From positions 36,733 through 100,732 of the forward strand of contig NZ_LZZT01000014.1 in assembly GCF_014170305.1 (NCBI RefSeq): 64,000 bases of DNA, read 5' to 3'. Position 1 is the stretch's first letter. Each line of letters opens with the position of its first letter. Under the pieces are notes generated by a model. That model saw only the letters and a list, made by a program, of their open reading frames with translations, was not told where the DNA came from and did no database searches. Below, piece after piece: positions 17,446 through 29,993 of this stretch. Origin of the DNA: Achromobacter sp. UMC71. GTDB taxonomy: Bacteria > Pseudomonadota > Gammaproteobacteria > Burkholderiales > Burkholderiaceae_B. The position numbers and the translations under genes are program-made.

Positions 17446-17474
17446 TTGACAAGCGATAAAAACTTCTTCATAAT
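17446..17474 (+). promoter_or_regulatory. rRNA operon promoter P4, proximal (predicted)
   Basis: A consensus TTGACA, 17-base spacer, then CATAAT. An A/T-rich stretch just upstream (17411-17440) resembles an UP element. It has the best -35 of the four and lies about 320 bases before 16S, so it is probably the main promoter. Confidence 0.8.
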
Positions 17475-17578
17475 CTCGTTTCTCTGCTGCAACGACAGCG
17501 ACGACGCGAAAGCGAAGTTAGCCGAAGTTAAGGGCAGAAGGCAGTAAGAAGTAAGCGCAGTACAGAATTTAGCAGTGC

Positions 17579-17607
17579 CGCTCTTTAACAATTAAACAAC
17601 CGATAAG
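17579..17607 (+). promoter_or_regulatory. rRNA leader: boxA and 16S processing stem (5' arm)
   Basis: CGCTCTTTAACA at 17579-17590 matches the boxA antitermination element. Positions 17594-17607 are complementary over 14 bases to 19359-19372 after the 16S gene, forming the expected RNase III processing stem. A hairpin with GTGAC/GTCAC ends (17631-17656) follows. Confidence 0.85.
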
Positions 17608-17795
17608 TGTGGGCGCTTGATGCGAGTGCAGTGACCGGGTTTTAAACCCCAGTCACAAGCACAATGAAATCAAGTGCTCACTAGAAGTGAAGTACCTTAG
17701 ACGTCAAGTTTAAGAACATACCTCACTTCCTTTGAGTAGCGACGTATGACTCGACCCTTTTCGGGGGTTAAGAAATACGAACAAATACAGAGATT

Positions 17796-19326
<1,531 letters not shown>

Positions 19327-19460
19327 CAGAGCTAAAGTGCTCGTGTTAAGTGTCCACTCTTATCGGTTGTTTGATATATAGCTGGGATCGGTTGTGGGCT
19401 TGGGTAGAGGGATTCCTCCCTGTGTCCATGGCATCCTGACTACTGATCCGAGAAGGTTTT

Positions 19461-19537
19461 GGGTCTGTAGCTCAGTCGGTTAGAGCACCGTCTTGATAAG
19501 GCGGGGGTCGTTGGTTCGAATCCAACCAGACCCACCA
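19461..19537 (+). tRNA. ileT: tRNA-Ile (GAT)
   Basis: A 77-base cloverleaf with acceptor GGGTCTG/CAGACCC, anticodon GAT at 19495-19497, a GGTTCGAATCC T-arm and an encoded CCA. It is the standard first tRNA in the 16S-23S spacer. Confidence 0.97.
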
Positions 19538-19570
19538 AGTATTTCTGCGCAGGTGACTGTGTTGGAATAT

Positions 19571-19646
19571 GGGGGTGTAGCTCAGCTGGGAGAGCGCCTG
19601 CTTTGCAAGCAGGATGTCATCGGTTCGATCCCGTTCACCTCCACCA
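19571..19646 (+). tRNA. alaT: tRNA-Ala (TGC)
   Basis: A 76-base cloverleaf with anticodon TGC at 19604-19606, T-arm GGTTCGATCC and an encoded CCA. It lies 33 bases after tRNA-Ile. Confidence 0.97.
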
Positions 19647-19967
19647 TTGATTCTTGGGCTTGGTTTTCAAGCGATCGCCTGGTGGTGTCGTGTAGAGGCT
19701 AACTCATAGCGTCGTGTGCTGATAAGCGCACGGTCTTATGAGTTAGGTTTTACCTAACAGCTATATTCGTTCTTTAACAATCTGGAAGAAGCACAACGAA
19801 ATGTACTTATCAAGTACTCGGCGCAAGCTGATGAAGATAAGTACGGGTTGTGATTGCATTATTTTGTTCCAAGTTCTCAAGACTGAAGTGATTCACTTCA
19901 GACTGCTTTGAAACTTATGAACGGCACAAACGCTAATACTCAGGTCCTATAGCCTACAGCGTTATAG
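19647..19967 (+). other. 16S-23S spacer: hairpins, second boxA and 23S processing stem (5' arm)
   Basis: A 10-bp outer stem (19699-19708 with 19737-19746) encloses a second hairpin. A boxA-like GTTCTTTAACA follows at 19769-19779, and an 8-bp hairpin lies at 19883-19901. The bases 19961-19975 are perfectly complementary to 22844-22858 after 23S, giving the RNase III stem that frees 23S. Confidence 0.85.
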
Positions 19968-22853
<2,886 letters not shown>

Positions 22854-23053
22854 ATAACACTGATGGTTATGACCTGGTGATATAGCGTTCCAAGTGTCGT
22901 TCAATACAAAATCTGGCTGCCCCGTCAGCAGCCAGCCAACACCAATTACACCCCACTGTGCGTGATCATCGAGCCGCTAGCTCTGATTACCCACACGTTG
23001 CGCTTCTTCCAAGATTGGAGTTGTTGCCCACAAAGCAATAACTCAACCAGTTA
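22854..23053 (+). other. 23S-5S spacer
   Basis: About 200 bases carrying the 3' arm of the 23S processing stem at its start. No tRNA or other gene is seen. Confidence 0.7.
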
Positions 23054-23168
23054 CGCCTGACGACCATAGCAAGGTGGTACCACTCCTTCCCATCCCGAAC
23101 AGGACAGTGAAACGCCTTTGCGCCGATGATAGTGGACGGACGTCTGTGAAAGTAGGTCATCGTCAGGC
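23054..23168 (+). rRNA. rrf: 5S ribosomal RNA
   Basis: About 115 bases with complementary ends GCCTGACGA/TCGTCAGGC and the conserved GTGAAACGCC and GCGCCGATGATAGT segments. Exact ends may vary by a few bases. Confidence 0.95.
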
Positions 23169-23179
23169 TTTTATTGCTC

Positions 23180-23212
23180 AAAACCCCACAGGCTCAGCGC
23201 CTGTGGGGTTTT
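23180..23212 (+). terminator. Terminator of the rRNA operon
   Basis: A perfect 14-bp stem (23180-23193 with 23199-23212) has a five-base loop and runs into TTTTGTCTTT. It is one of the strongest intrinsic terminators in the window. Confidence 0.95.
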
Positions 23213-23401
23213 GTCTTTGCGGCGCCGGATCGGCGCGCCGGCATGATTGTCTCGACGGCGGTGTCATGAAAAAAGATGCCATGACCTATCGTCAACAAGC
23301 CCGCAAGCCGCGCCAGCATTGAATGTGCCCAAATAACAACGCTCGTGGACCCGATGGGTTTGTGCGGTAAGATTGACCGAGTCAATTGTTGGAGCGTAAT
23401 C

Positions 23402-23767
23402 GTGAGTGATACCCAGACCCCCGCGCCCGGTACGGCATTAGACCTGCGCACGCTGACCCATGTGGCCTATGGCTTGTTCGCCCTGGGCTTTCTGACCAGT
23501 GGGTTCCTGGGCATTGCTACGCTGGCGGCGGTTGTGCTGATGTACCTGAAGCGTTCGGATGCCGCCGGCACCGTTTACGCCGCCCATTTCGACTGGCTGC
23601 TGCGCACGTTCTGGTGGGCGTTGCTGTGGCTGGCCATCAGTGGTCTGGCCCTGGTCATCTATATCGGCTGGATCGGCGTGGTTGCGACGGTCGTTTGGGG
23701 CTTGTACCGCTTGATCAAAGGCTGGTTGTCCCTGATGGAAGGCACGGCGCCGACCACCTACGCTTGA
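23402..23767 (+). CDS. Small integral membrane protein (DUF4870-like)
   Basis: The 121-residue protein has three hydrophobic segments (about residues 20-47, 68-90 and 90-108), with 'LTHVAYGLFALGFLT' near 17 and 'RLIKGWLSLMEG' near the C-terminus. It resembles small DUF4870-type membrane proteins; function unknown. The GTG at 23402 with GGAG ten bases before is preferred to extensions reaching back to 23345. It is monocistronic, ending at the terminator at 23786. Confidence 0.75.
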   Translation: MSDTQTPAPGTALDLRTLTHVAYGLFALGFLTSGFLGIATLAAVVLMYLKRSDAAGTVYAAHFDWLLRTFWWALLWLAISGLALVIYIGWIGVVATVVWGLYRLIKGWLSLMEGTAPTTYA

Positions 23768-23785
23768 TTCCAGGCATCCCCGATG

Positions 23786-23810
23786 AAAGGCCGGCAATAT
23801 GCCGGCCTTT
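23786..23810 (+). terminator. Rho-independent terminator
   Basis: A perfect 10-bp stem (23786-23795 with 23801-23810, AATAT loop) ends in TTTTGCTTT, 19 bases after the membrane-protein stop. Confidence 0.9.
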
Positions 23811-23929
23811 TGCTTTCCTGGGGCTAAGGCGACGGCTCATCTCCCGGGAGTGCGACATCCCCATCGGTGGGGACTGAGTGCAAGGCGAGCGTTCGAATCT
23901 GCTGCGCGGCATTTGAGATTCATGTGGGT

Positions 23930-24421
23930 CGTAGCTGAGCTGTGCGTGACGCAGGCGCCGTCAGCCATCATGGACGGCAGTCGGAGCAGTGGCTAGGCAG
24001 GCCTCTCTTTTTGCGGCGCGGGCATACGCTGACGCTGACGCTGACCCACAAGGGCCGGGTTCATCTCGATGAGCTATCGCTCGCGTTTGACCGCATGGCG
24101 CCGCTGGCGGCGCAGGTCCGCCAGCGCAAGGATGGGCCACTACGCATTCTGGCATTGCCGTCGTTTGCGTCTCGTTGGCTGCTGCCGCGCGTCTGTCGGC
24201 CTTCCGGGTGCGCCATCCGGATATAGAAAGCTGGCCGCCTTATGTAGCTGTCTGACCAGGCGCTGCCCAATGACTTCAGCTATTGGCTGGTCTATGCGCA
24301 CGCGACGGCGCAGCGGCCGGAAGCCGCGGCATTCCGGGCATATCTACTGGAGGTGGCGCACAAACACGTCGCAAGACAGCGCGTCAAGCGAGGGCGGAAA
24401 CTAAGTAGAACTAGGAGGTGA
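23930..24421 (+). pseudogene. Decayed LysR-type regulator (GcvA-like)
   Basis: Fragments of one LysR-family regulator are spread over different frames. The first is 'AELCVTQ', the end of a helix-turn-helix. A frame change leads to 'GAVSHH...EQWLGRPLFLRRGH' and 'GPLRILALPSFASRWLLPR'. Another frame change leads to 'LSAFRVRHPDIE' and then a stop. After a gap where about 150 residues of effector domain should be, the C-terminus 'LPNDFSYWLVYAH...PEAAAFRAYLLEVAH' reappears and ends at TGA 24419-24421. The gene start is also missing. At least two frameshifts and a large internal deletion make it non-functional. The 160 bases that follow hold nothing recognisable. Confidence 0.85.
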
Positions 24422-24581
24422 GGGCTGTGCCCATCGCAGGTATGGGTCAAGCCACGCAAGGCGGAAAGCCTGCGGAACTGCTGCGGCGAGGGCTCGCCGT
24501 AAGTCGGGTCCGCCCGGCATTAAAGCCAGGGCGTCGCGACAGTATCGAGGCAGGGACGTACCGAGTACGCCCTTAGCCTGC

Positions 24582-24860
24582 TTACTTCAGATGTGCGTTG
24601 ACCAGCTTGGTCAGTTCGAACATCGTGACCTGATCCTTGCCAAAGATCGGGCGCAGCTTGGCATCGGCGTTGATGTTGCGCTTGTTGCTGGCGTCTTGCA
24701 GGTTGTGCTTCTTGATGTATTCCCAGATCTTCTTGGTGACCTCGGTGCGCGGCACGGCTTCCGAACCGATCACAGCGGCCAATTCGGCGCTGGGAGTCAG
24801 GGGCTTCATGAATGCAGCGTTCGGCTTGCGCGCGGTCGCGGGTTTGGAGGTTGTGGCCAT
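24582..24860 (-). CDS. SWIB/MDM2-domain protein
   Basis: The 92-residue protein has an Ala/Lys/Pro-rich leader and then a single SWIB domain from about residue 18: 'MKPLTPSAELAAVIG', 'RTEVTKKIWEYIKKHNLQD' and 'LRPIFGKDQVTMFELTKLVNAHL'. SWIB domains are typical of eukaryotic chromatin remodellers. Stand-alone bacterial versions are known in chlamydiae and betaproteobacteria and may bind DNA or topoisomerase; the role here is not known. The ATG at 24860 with GGAG upstream is chosen over an extension to 24959. It is divergent from the amidohydrolase gene. Confidence 0.88.
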   Translation of the reverse strand: MATTSKPATARKPNAAFMKPLTPSAELAAVIGSEAVPRTEVTKKIWEYIKKHNLQDASNKRNINADAKLRPIFGKDQVTMFELTKLVNAHLK

Positions 24861-25007
24861 AATGCGGCGCTCCTTCTCTGGCTGTTGGAAAAATTGTCCT
24901 GCGGCCGGAGCATAACGTGTCTCTCCCGTAAAGACAAAGGCATTTATCCTCTGTAGCAACTAAAATGTGCTGACCGTCCCCTCCCTCACGTCATTCTGTA
25001 ACCTCCT

Positions 25008-26201
25008 ATGTACGCACGTTCTCCTTTGGAATCAATTCGCCTGTTTCATGACGAATTGACGGCGCTGCGGCGCGATTTGCATGCCCATCCGGAACTGGGC
25101 TTTGAAGAAGTCCGAACGTCCGGGATCGTTGCGGGCGCGCTGGAGGCGCTGGGAATCGAGGTGCACCGGGGCATCGGCAAGACCGGCGTGGTGGGCGTCA
25201 TCCGCGGCAAGCGCTGCGACAGCGGCCGCATGATCGGCCTGCGCGCTGACATGGACGCCTTGCCCATGACCGAAGACAACGATTTCGGCCACAAGTCCAC
25301 CAAGCCCGGCCTGATGCATGGTTGCGGCCATGACGGTCATACGGCGGTTCTGATCGGCGCGGCCAAGTACCTGGCGCAGACGCGCAATTTCGACGGTACG
25401 GCGGTGTTGATTTTCCAGCCGGCGGAAGAAGGGCGCGGCGGCGCCAAAGCCATGCTGGAAGATGGGTTATTCGACACGTTTCCGTGCGATGCCATCTATG
25501 CGCTGCATAATTGGCCCGGCCTGAGACCCGGCACGATCGGCATCAATCCGGGCCCGATGATGGCTGCCGCCGACCGCTTCGAGATTCAGATCACGGGCCG
25601 CGGCGGCCATGGCGCGCATCCTTACCAGACGATCGACCCGGTGACGATCGCGGGCCACATCATCACGGCCCTGCAGACCATCGTGTCGCGCAACGTCAAT
25701 CCGCTGGATTCCGCGGTGGTGTCGATCGGCTCGATGCAGGCTGGGCATCCTGGCGCGATGAGCGTGATTCCGCGCGAAGCCAAGCTGGTGGGCACGGTGC
25801 GTACGTTTCGCAAGTCGGTGCAGGAGATGGTCGAGACGCGCATGCGCGAACTGGTCACCGCGATCGCCGGCGCATTCGGCGGCACGGCCGAGCTGATCTA
25901 CGAGCGCATCTACCCCGCGACGTTGAACACGCCGCAGCACGCCAACCTGGTTGCGGATATCGCCACCGAGATGATCGGCAAGGAAAACGTTGTGCGCGAC
26001 CTGGTGCCGTCGATGGGTTCCGAAGATTTTTCCTTCATGTTGCAGAGCAAGCCCGGCGCGTATTTCCGGCTGGGGCAGGGCGGAGCCGAGTCCGGCTGCG
26101 TGCTGCACAACTCGCATTTCGATTTCAACGATGCCGTCATTCCCCTGGGCAGCGCGATGTTCTGTGCGCTGGCCGAACGGGGCATGCCGCTGGCAGATTA
26201 A
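25008..26201 (+). CDS. M20-family amidohydrolase (hippurate hydrolase-like)
   Basis: This 397-residue cytoplasmic metal-dependent amidohydrolase releases an acyl group from an N-acyl amino acid. Conserved metal-ligand motifs are visible: '[11 protein letters not shown]' near residue 78, '[10 protein letters not shown]' near 105 and '[10 protein letters not shown]' near 140, with 'GSEDFSFML' near 344. The dimerisation (lid) domain spans roughly 190-310. The substrate cannot be fixed from sequence. It is 10 bases upstream of pyrC and likely co-transcribed with it. Confidence 0.87.
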   Translation: MYARSPLESIRLFHDELTALRRDLHAHPELGFEEVRTSGIVAGALEALGIEVHRGIGKTGVVGVIRGKRCDSGRMIGLRADMDALPMTEDNDFGHKSTKPGLMHGCGHDGHTAVLIGAAKYLAQTRNFDGTAVLIFQPAEEGRGGAKAMLEDGLFDTFPCDAIYALHNWPGLRPGTIGINPGPMMAAADRFEIQITGRGGHGAHPYQTIDPVTIAGHIITALQTIVSRNVNPLDSAVVSIGSMQAGHPGAMSVIPREAKLVGTVRTFRKSVQEMVETRMRELVTAIAGAFGGTAELIYERIYPATLNTPQHANLVADIATEMIGKENVVRDLVPSMGSEDFSFMLQSKPGAYFRLGQGGAESGCVLHNSHFDFNDAVIPLGSAMFCALAERGMPLAD

Positions 26202-26211
26202 GAAGCCCTCC

Positions 26212-27276
26212 ATGTCTACGCAAAACACCAACCAACTGACCATCACCCGCCCTGACGACTGGCACCTGCACCTGCGCGACGGCGCCGCGCTCGAGGCCGT
26301 GGTGGCGGACACCGCCAGGCAGTTCGCGCGCGCCATCATCATGCCGAACCTGAAGCCGCCGGTGACCACCACCGAGCAGGCGTTGGCGTATCGCGGCCGC
26401 ATCCTGGCGGCGCTGACCAAGGCGGGCGGCAATGCCGATGCCTTCACGCCGCTGATGACCCTGTACCTGACCGACAACACCTCGGCCGAAGAGATCTTCC
26501 GGGCGCATGAGTCCGGCCAGGTCTACGCGGTCAAGCTGTATCCGGCGGGCGCCACCACCAACTCCGACGCCGGCGTGACAGACCTGCTGGGCAAGTGCGC
26601 CAAGGCGCTGGAAGCGCTGGAAAAATGCGGCATGCCGCTGCTGGTGCACGGCGAAGTGACCGACCCGTCGATCGACGTGTTCGACCGCGAGGCGATTTTC
26701 GTGGAGCGTGTGATGAAGCCGCTGCGCCGCGCGTTCCCGGCCCTGAAGGTGGTGTTTGAACACATCACGACCAAGGAAGGCGCCGAGTACGTGCGTGATG
26801 CCGAAGGCCCGATCGCCGCGACGATCACGCCGCAGCACATGCTGTACAACCGTAATGCGATTTTCCAGGGCGGCGTGCGGCCGCATTGGTATTGCCTGCC
26901 GATCCTCAAGCGCGAAACCCACCGGTTGGCGCTGGTGGAAGCCGCGACTAGCGGCAGCCCGCGATTCTTCCTGGGCACGGACAGCGCGCCGCACGCGCGC
27001 GGCCTGAAAGAGCACGCTTGCGGCTGCGCGGGTTGCTACACCGCGCTGCACGCCATGGAGCTGTATGCGACGGCATTCGACGCAGTCGGGCGTCTGGACA
27101 AGCTGGAAGGGTTTGCGAGCCATCATGGCCCGGACTTCTACGGCCTGCCGCGCAATACGGGCAAGCTGACGCTGGTGCGCGAAAGCTATCAGATTCCCGA
27201 GGAAGTGCCGTTCGGCAATACGTCCTTGGTGCCGTTGGCCGCGGGCGAAACCCTAGCCTGGCGCGCCGTGGTCTGA
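26212..27276 (+). CDS. pyrC: Dihydroorotase
   Basis: This 354-residue class II dihydroorotase cyclises N-carbamoyl-L-aspartate to dihydroorotate in pyrimidine synthesis. Zinc ligands and the carbamylated lysine are in place: '[10 protein letters not shown]' near residue 15, '[14 protein letters not shown]' near 103, 'LLVHGEVTD' near 142, 'FEHITT' near 183 and 'LGTDSAPHA' near 255. The start is the ATG at 26212; a longer frame running back into the amidohydrolase gene is discarded. It ends just before a perfect palindrome at 27288. Confidence 0.94.
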   Translation: MSTQNTNQLTITRPDDWHLHLRDGAALEAVVADTARQFARAIIMPNLKPPVTTTEQALAYRGRILAALTKAGGNADAFTPLMTLYLTDNTSAEEIFRAHESGQVYAVKLYPAGATTNSDAGVTDLLGKCAKALEALEKCGMPLLVHGEVTDPSIDVFDREAIFVERVMKPLRRAFPALKVVFEHITTKEGAEYVRDAEGPIAATITPQHMLYNRNAIFQGGVRPHWYCLPILKRETHRLALVEAATSGSPRFFLGTDSAPHARGLKEHACGCAGCYTALHAMELYATAFDAVGRLDKLEGFASHHGPDFYGLPRNTGKLTLVRESYQIPEEVPFGNTSLVPLAAGETLAWRAVV

Positions 27277-27287
27277 GCGCGGCAGGC

Positions 27288-27315
27288 GCCGCTATCTATA
27301 TATATAGATAGCGGC
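27288..27315. repeat. 28-bp perfect palindrome between converging genes
   Basis: The sequence is self-complementary from 27288 to 27315, with an AT core (CTATCTATATATATAGATAG) and GC ends. It sits 11 bases after the pyrC stop and 7 bases before the uup stop. As RNA it would form a hairpin in either direction and could act as a bidirectional terminator, although no T-run follows. Confidence 0.85.
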
Positions 27316-27322
27316 CGCTTAT

Positions 27323-29146
27323 TCAGAGGGCGCCTTCGCGGCGCGCCTCCAGCAGTTCCCAGCGAGCGAACTTTTCTTCGAGCTCGCTTTCCAGCTTGGA
27401 CAGTTCGCCGTTGATGCGGTCGACTTCGGCCGGCGCGTCGCGGTACAGGCTGCCGTCCGCCAGCTTGCCCGCCAGTTCGGCCTGCTTGGCTTCGAGCGCG
27501 GCGATGGCTTCGGGCAGGCCTTCCAGTTCGCGCAGTTCCCACGAGTTCATCTTGACGGTCTTGGCAGGCTTGGGCTTGGCAGCCTTGGCGCGCGCGGCGG
27601 CTTCGTCGGCGGCCTTGATCGCCTTTTCAGCGTCTTCGCCGTTGGCCGAAGCCGGGCGCTGGGCGACCCACTCGTCGTAGCCGCCCACGTAGTCGCGCCA
27701 ACGGCCATGGCCTTCGTAGGCGATGGTCTGCGTAACGACGTTGTTCAGGAAGGCGCGGTCGTGGCTGACGAGCAGCACGGTGCCAGAGTATTCCTGCAGC
27801 AGTTCTTCCAGCAGTTCCAGCGTCTCGATGTCCAGGTCGTTCGTGGGTTCGTCCAGGACCAGGACGTTGGCGGGACGGGCGAACAGGCGCGCCAGCAGCA
27901 GGCGGGCGCGTTCGCCGCCGGACAGGCTGCGCACGGGCGAACCGGCGCGGGCCGGCGAGAACAGGAAGTCGCCCAGGTAGCTCATGACGTGCTTGCGCGT
28001 GCCGCCGATTTCCACCCATTCGCTGCCCGGGCTGATGATGTCCACCAGCGTGGCGTTTTCATCCAGCTGCGCCCGCATCTGGTCGAAATACGCGACCGAC
28101 ACGTTGGTGCCCAGGCGGGTCGTGCCGCTGTCGGGCTGCATTTCGCCCAGGATCAGCTTGAGCAGTGTGGTCTTGCCGGCGCCGTTGGGGCCGACGATGC
28201 CGATGCGATCGCCGCGCAGGAGCGTGGTGGAGTAGTCGTCGACCACAATCTTGTCGCCGAAGCGCTTGTTGACGTGCTCCAGTTCGGCAACCATTTTGCC
28301 GGAACGCTGGCCTTCGGCCAGGGCCAGCGACACGTCGCCGACGCGTTCGCGGCGATCCGCGCGCTCGACCCGCAGCTTCTCCAAGCGGCGCACGCGGCCT
28401 TCGTTACGGGTACGGCGGGCTTCCACGCCCTTGCGGATCCAGATTTCTTCCTGGGCCAGCAGCTTGTCGAAGCGCGCCTGCTCCAGGCGCTCGGATTCGA
28501 GCCACTGGGCCTTGCGCTCTTGCCATTGCGAGAAATTGCCGGGGAAGCTGAGCAGGCGCCCGCGGTCCAGTTCGACGATGCGCGTGGCCACCGAATCCAG
28601 GAAGCGGCGATCGTGGGTGATGATGACCGCGGCGCCTTTCCAGTTGCGCAGCATCTCTTCGAGCCAGGCGATGCCTTCGAAGTCGAGGTGGTTGGTGGGT
28701 TCGTCCAGCAGCAGCAGATCGGGTTCGTCGACCAGGGCGCGTGCCAGGGCGACGCGCTTGCGGGTGCCGCCGGATAGGCCGGCGATCTGGACGTCGGCCG
28801 GCAGGCCGAGTTTTTCCAGCACCGAGCGCACGCGCGACGGGCGCTGCCAGTCTTCGTGGTCGTCTTCCACATTGCACACCACGTCGAAGACGGTGGCGTT
28901 CTCGTCCAGTTCGGGTTCTTGTTCGACGGTGGCCACGCGCAGGCCCGAGCTGCGGGCGATATCGCCGTCGTCGGGTTGGGTCCTGCCGTCCAGCAGCCGC
29001 AGGAGCGAAGACTTGCCGGCGCCGTTGCGGCCGATGAGGCCGATCCGCTCGCCGGCCTGGATGGCGAAATCGGCGTGATCCAGCAGCGGATGGTGGCCGT
29101 AGGCCAGCTGGATGTTGGTAAGCGTGATGAGAGTAGCGAGGGCCAT
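27323..29146 (-). CDS. uup: ABC-F ATPase Uup
   Basis: This 607-residue soluble protein has two ABC ATPase domains and no membrane segments. Domain 1 has Walker A 'GRNGAGKSS' near residue 38, signature 'LSGGTRKRVALA' near 124 and 'LLLDEPTNHLDF' near 145. Domain 2 has 'GPNGAGKTT' near 323, 'EWVEIGGTRKHV' near 388, 'LSGGERARLLLA' near 415 and 'LVLDEPTNDLD' near 438. A charged C-terminal coiled coil (about 535-605) matches Uup, which acts on ribosomes and affects transposon excision and replication-fork stability. The C-terminal region distinguishes Uup from EttA or YheS. Confidence 0.9.
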   Translation of the reverse strand: MALATLITLTNIQLAYGHHPLLDHADFAIQAGERIGLIGRNGAGKSSLLRLLDGRTQPDDGDIARSSGLRVATVEQEPELDENATVFDVVCNVEDDHEDWQRPSRVRSVLEKLGLPADVQIAGLSGGTRKRVALARALVDEPDLLLLDEPTNHLDFEGIAWLEEMLRNWKGAAVIITHDRRFLDSVATRIVELDRGRLLSFPGNFSQWQERKAQWLESERLEQARFDKLLAQEEIWIRKGVEARRTRNEGRVRRLEKLRVERADRRERVGDVSLALAEGQRSGKMVAELEHVNKRFGDKIVVDDYSTTLLRGDRIGIVGPNGAGKTTLLKLILGEMQPDSGTTRLGTNVSVAYFDQMRAQLDENATLVDIISPGSEWVEIGGTRKHVMSYLGDFLFSPARAGSPVRSLSGGERARLLLARLFARPANVLVLDEPTNDLDIETLELLEELLQEYSGTVLLVSHDRAFLNNVVTQTIAYEGHGRWRDYVGGYDEWVAQRPASANGEDAEKAIKAADEAAARAKAAKPKPAKTVKMNSWELRELEGLPEAIAALEAKQAELAGKLADGSLYRDAPAEVDRINGELSKLESELEEKFARWELLEARREGAL

Positions 29147-29227
29147 GTAGTGGTAGTGTCTGCTGCGTCTAAGCGAATCAAGCCGTATTGTCGCAGGAAC
29201 CCCGGCGGCCCGTTTGGCCCGCTTCGG

Positions 29228-29255
29228 GGGACAGGGCCACGACCTGTACTAGAAT
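29228..29255 (+). promoter_or_regulatory. rnpB promoter (predicted)
   Basis: GGGACA, a 16-base spacer and TAGAAT place a transcription start within a few bases of the RNase P RNA 5' end. Confidence 0.55.
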
Positions 29256-29262
29256 ACGCACC

Positions 29263-29668
29263 GCAAGGCGGGTCGGGCGATCGCGGTGGATGCGAATCCA
29301 TCGAGGAAGGTCCGGACTCCACAGGGCAGGGTAACGGCTAACGGCCGTCCGGTCGCGTCTTCGGGCGCGGGCGAGGAATAGGGCCACAGAGACGAGTCTG
29401 CGGGGCGGGCGCGCTAGTCGCGCACTGATACGGCCATCTCCGTATTGCGCCGGTCGGCAACGATCGGCGGCGTCGCAGGGTGAAACGCGGCAACCTCTAC
29501 CCGGAGCAACATCAAATAGGCATGCGTGCGGCCCTCGGGTCGCGAAGGGCGGCTCCGTCCAAGCATGCGGGTAGATGGCTAGAGCGGCTCAGCAATGATC
29601 CGCGCAGAGGAATGATTGCCCGCCAGGGAAACCTGGCGTACAGAATCCGGCCTATAGACCCGTCTTGC
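29263..29668 (+). ncRNA. rnpB: RNase P RNA (M1 RNA)
   Basis: About 406 bases. The ends pair (GCAAGGCGGGTC with GACCCGTCTTGC). Hallmarks of the catalytic core are present: GAGGAAGGTCCGGACTCC near 29303, ACAGGGCAGGGTAACGG near 29320, AGAGGAATGATTGCC near 29607 and ACAGAATCCGGCCTATAGACC near 29640. This is the bacterial type A fold. The open reading frame that crosses its second half is not a gene. Confidence 0.95.
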
Positions 29669-29831
29669 ATTGAATTCTCCATTCGCGCGGCGCCGGCAAG
29701 CCTTTTTTCAGGGCTCCAAATGCGGCAGCCCGCGCGGAACGCCCGCCAGTCTTTGGCAAGCGGGCCAGGTAAAACAATGCAAAGGCATCGTTAGCCGCCA
29801 CTTCTTAAGAAGCACTTTTAGATAGTGACGC
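29669..29831 (+). other. rnpB downstream spacer
   Basis: About 160 bases with no gene seen. It has a T6 run after a short GC-rich inverted repeat near 29694-29707, which may terminate rnpB, and a perfect 12-bp palindrome CTTCTTAAGAAG at 29801-29812. Confidence 0.45.
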
Positions 29832-29862
29832 AACCTCCTGATTTATTGGGAGGTTTTTCTTT
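29832..29862 (+). terminator. Rho-independent terminator ahead of the dcw cluster
   Basis: A 7-bp stem (29832-29838 with 29849-29855) is followed by TTTCTTTTT. It insulates mraZ from rnpB transcription. Confidence 0.85.
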
Positions 29863-29922
29863 TTGCGCATTTACAAGTTGCTCTAAGTCCTTGTTGTGAT
29901 TGAAAAAATTGCAACCGCGCGC

Positions 29923-29951
29923 TTGACCGCCCCATTGCCATACCGTAGAGT
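29923..29951 (+). promoter_or_regulatory. Promoter of the dcw cluster (Pmra, predicted)
   Basis: TTGACC at 29923-29928, a 17-base spacer and TAGAGT at 29946-29951. Transcription would start near 29958, inside the MraZ box array. Confidence 0.7.
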
Positions 29952-29985
29952 GGGAAATAGTAGGAAATTGTGCAATTAAGTGGGG
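29950..29985 (+). promoter_or_regulatory. MraZ operator: 10-bp-spaced boxes
   Basis: TGGGA (29951), TAGGA (29961), TGCAA (29971) and TGGGG (29981) are spaced exactly 10 bases apart, with a fifth degenerate TGGTG at 29992. Known MraZ operators are direct repeats of TGGGN separated by 5 bases, so this is a probable autoregulatory site overlapping the -10 and the start of the leader. Confidence 0.75.
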
Positions 29986-29993
29986 TAAAAGTG

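Noticed and set aside
23260..23322. 18-codon ORF starting MKKDAM after the rRNA terminator
   Set aside because: It has no clear ribosome-binding site and no conservation evidence. It is too short to support.
29480..29794. 104-codon ORF
   Set aside because: It lies over the second half of the RNase P RNA and its spacer.
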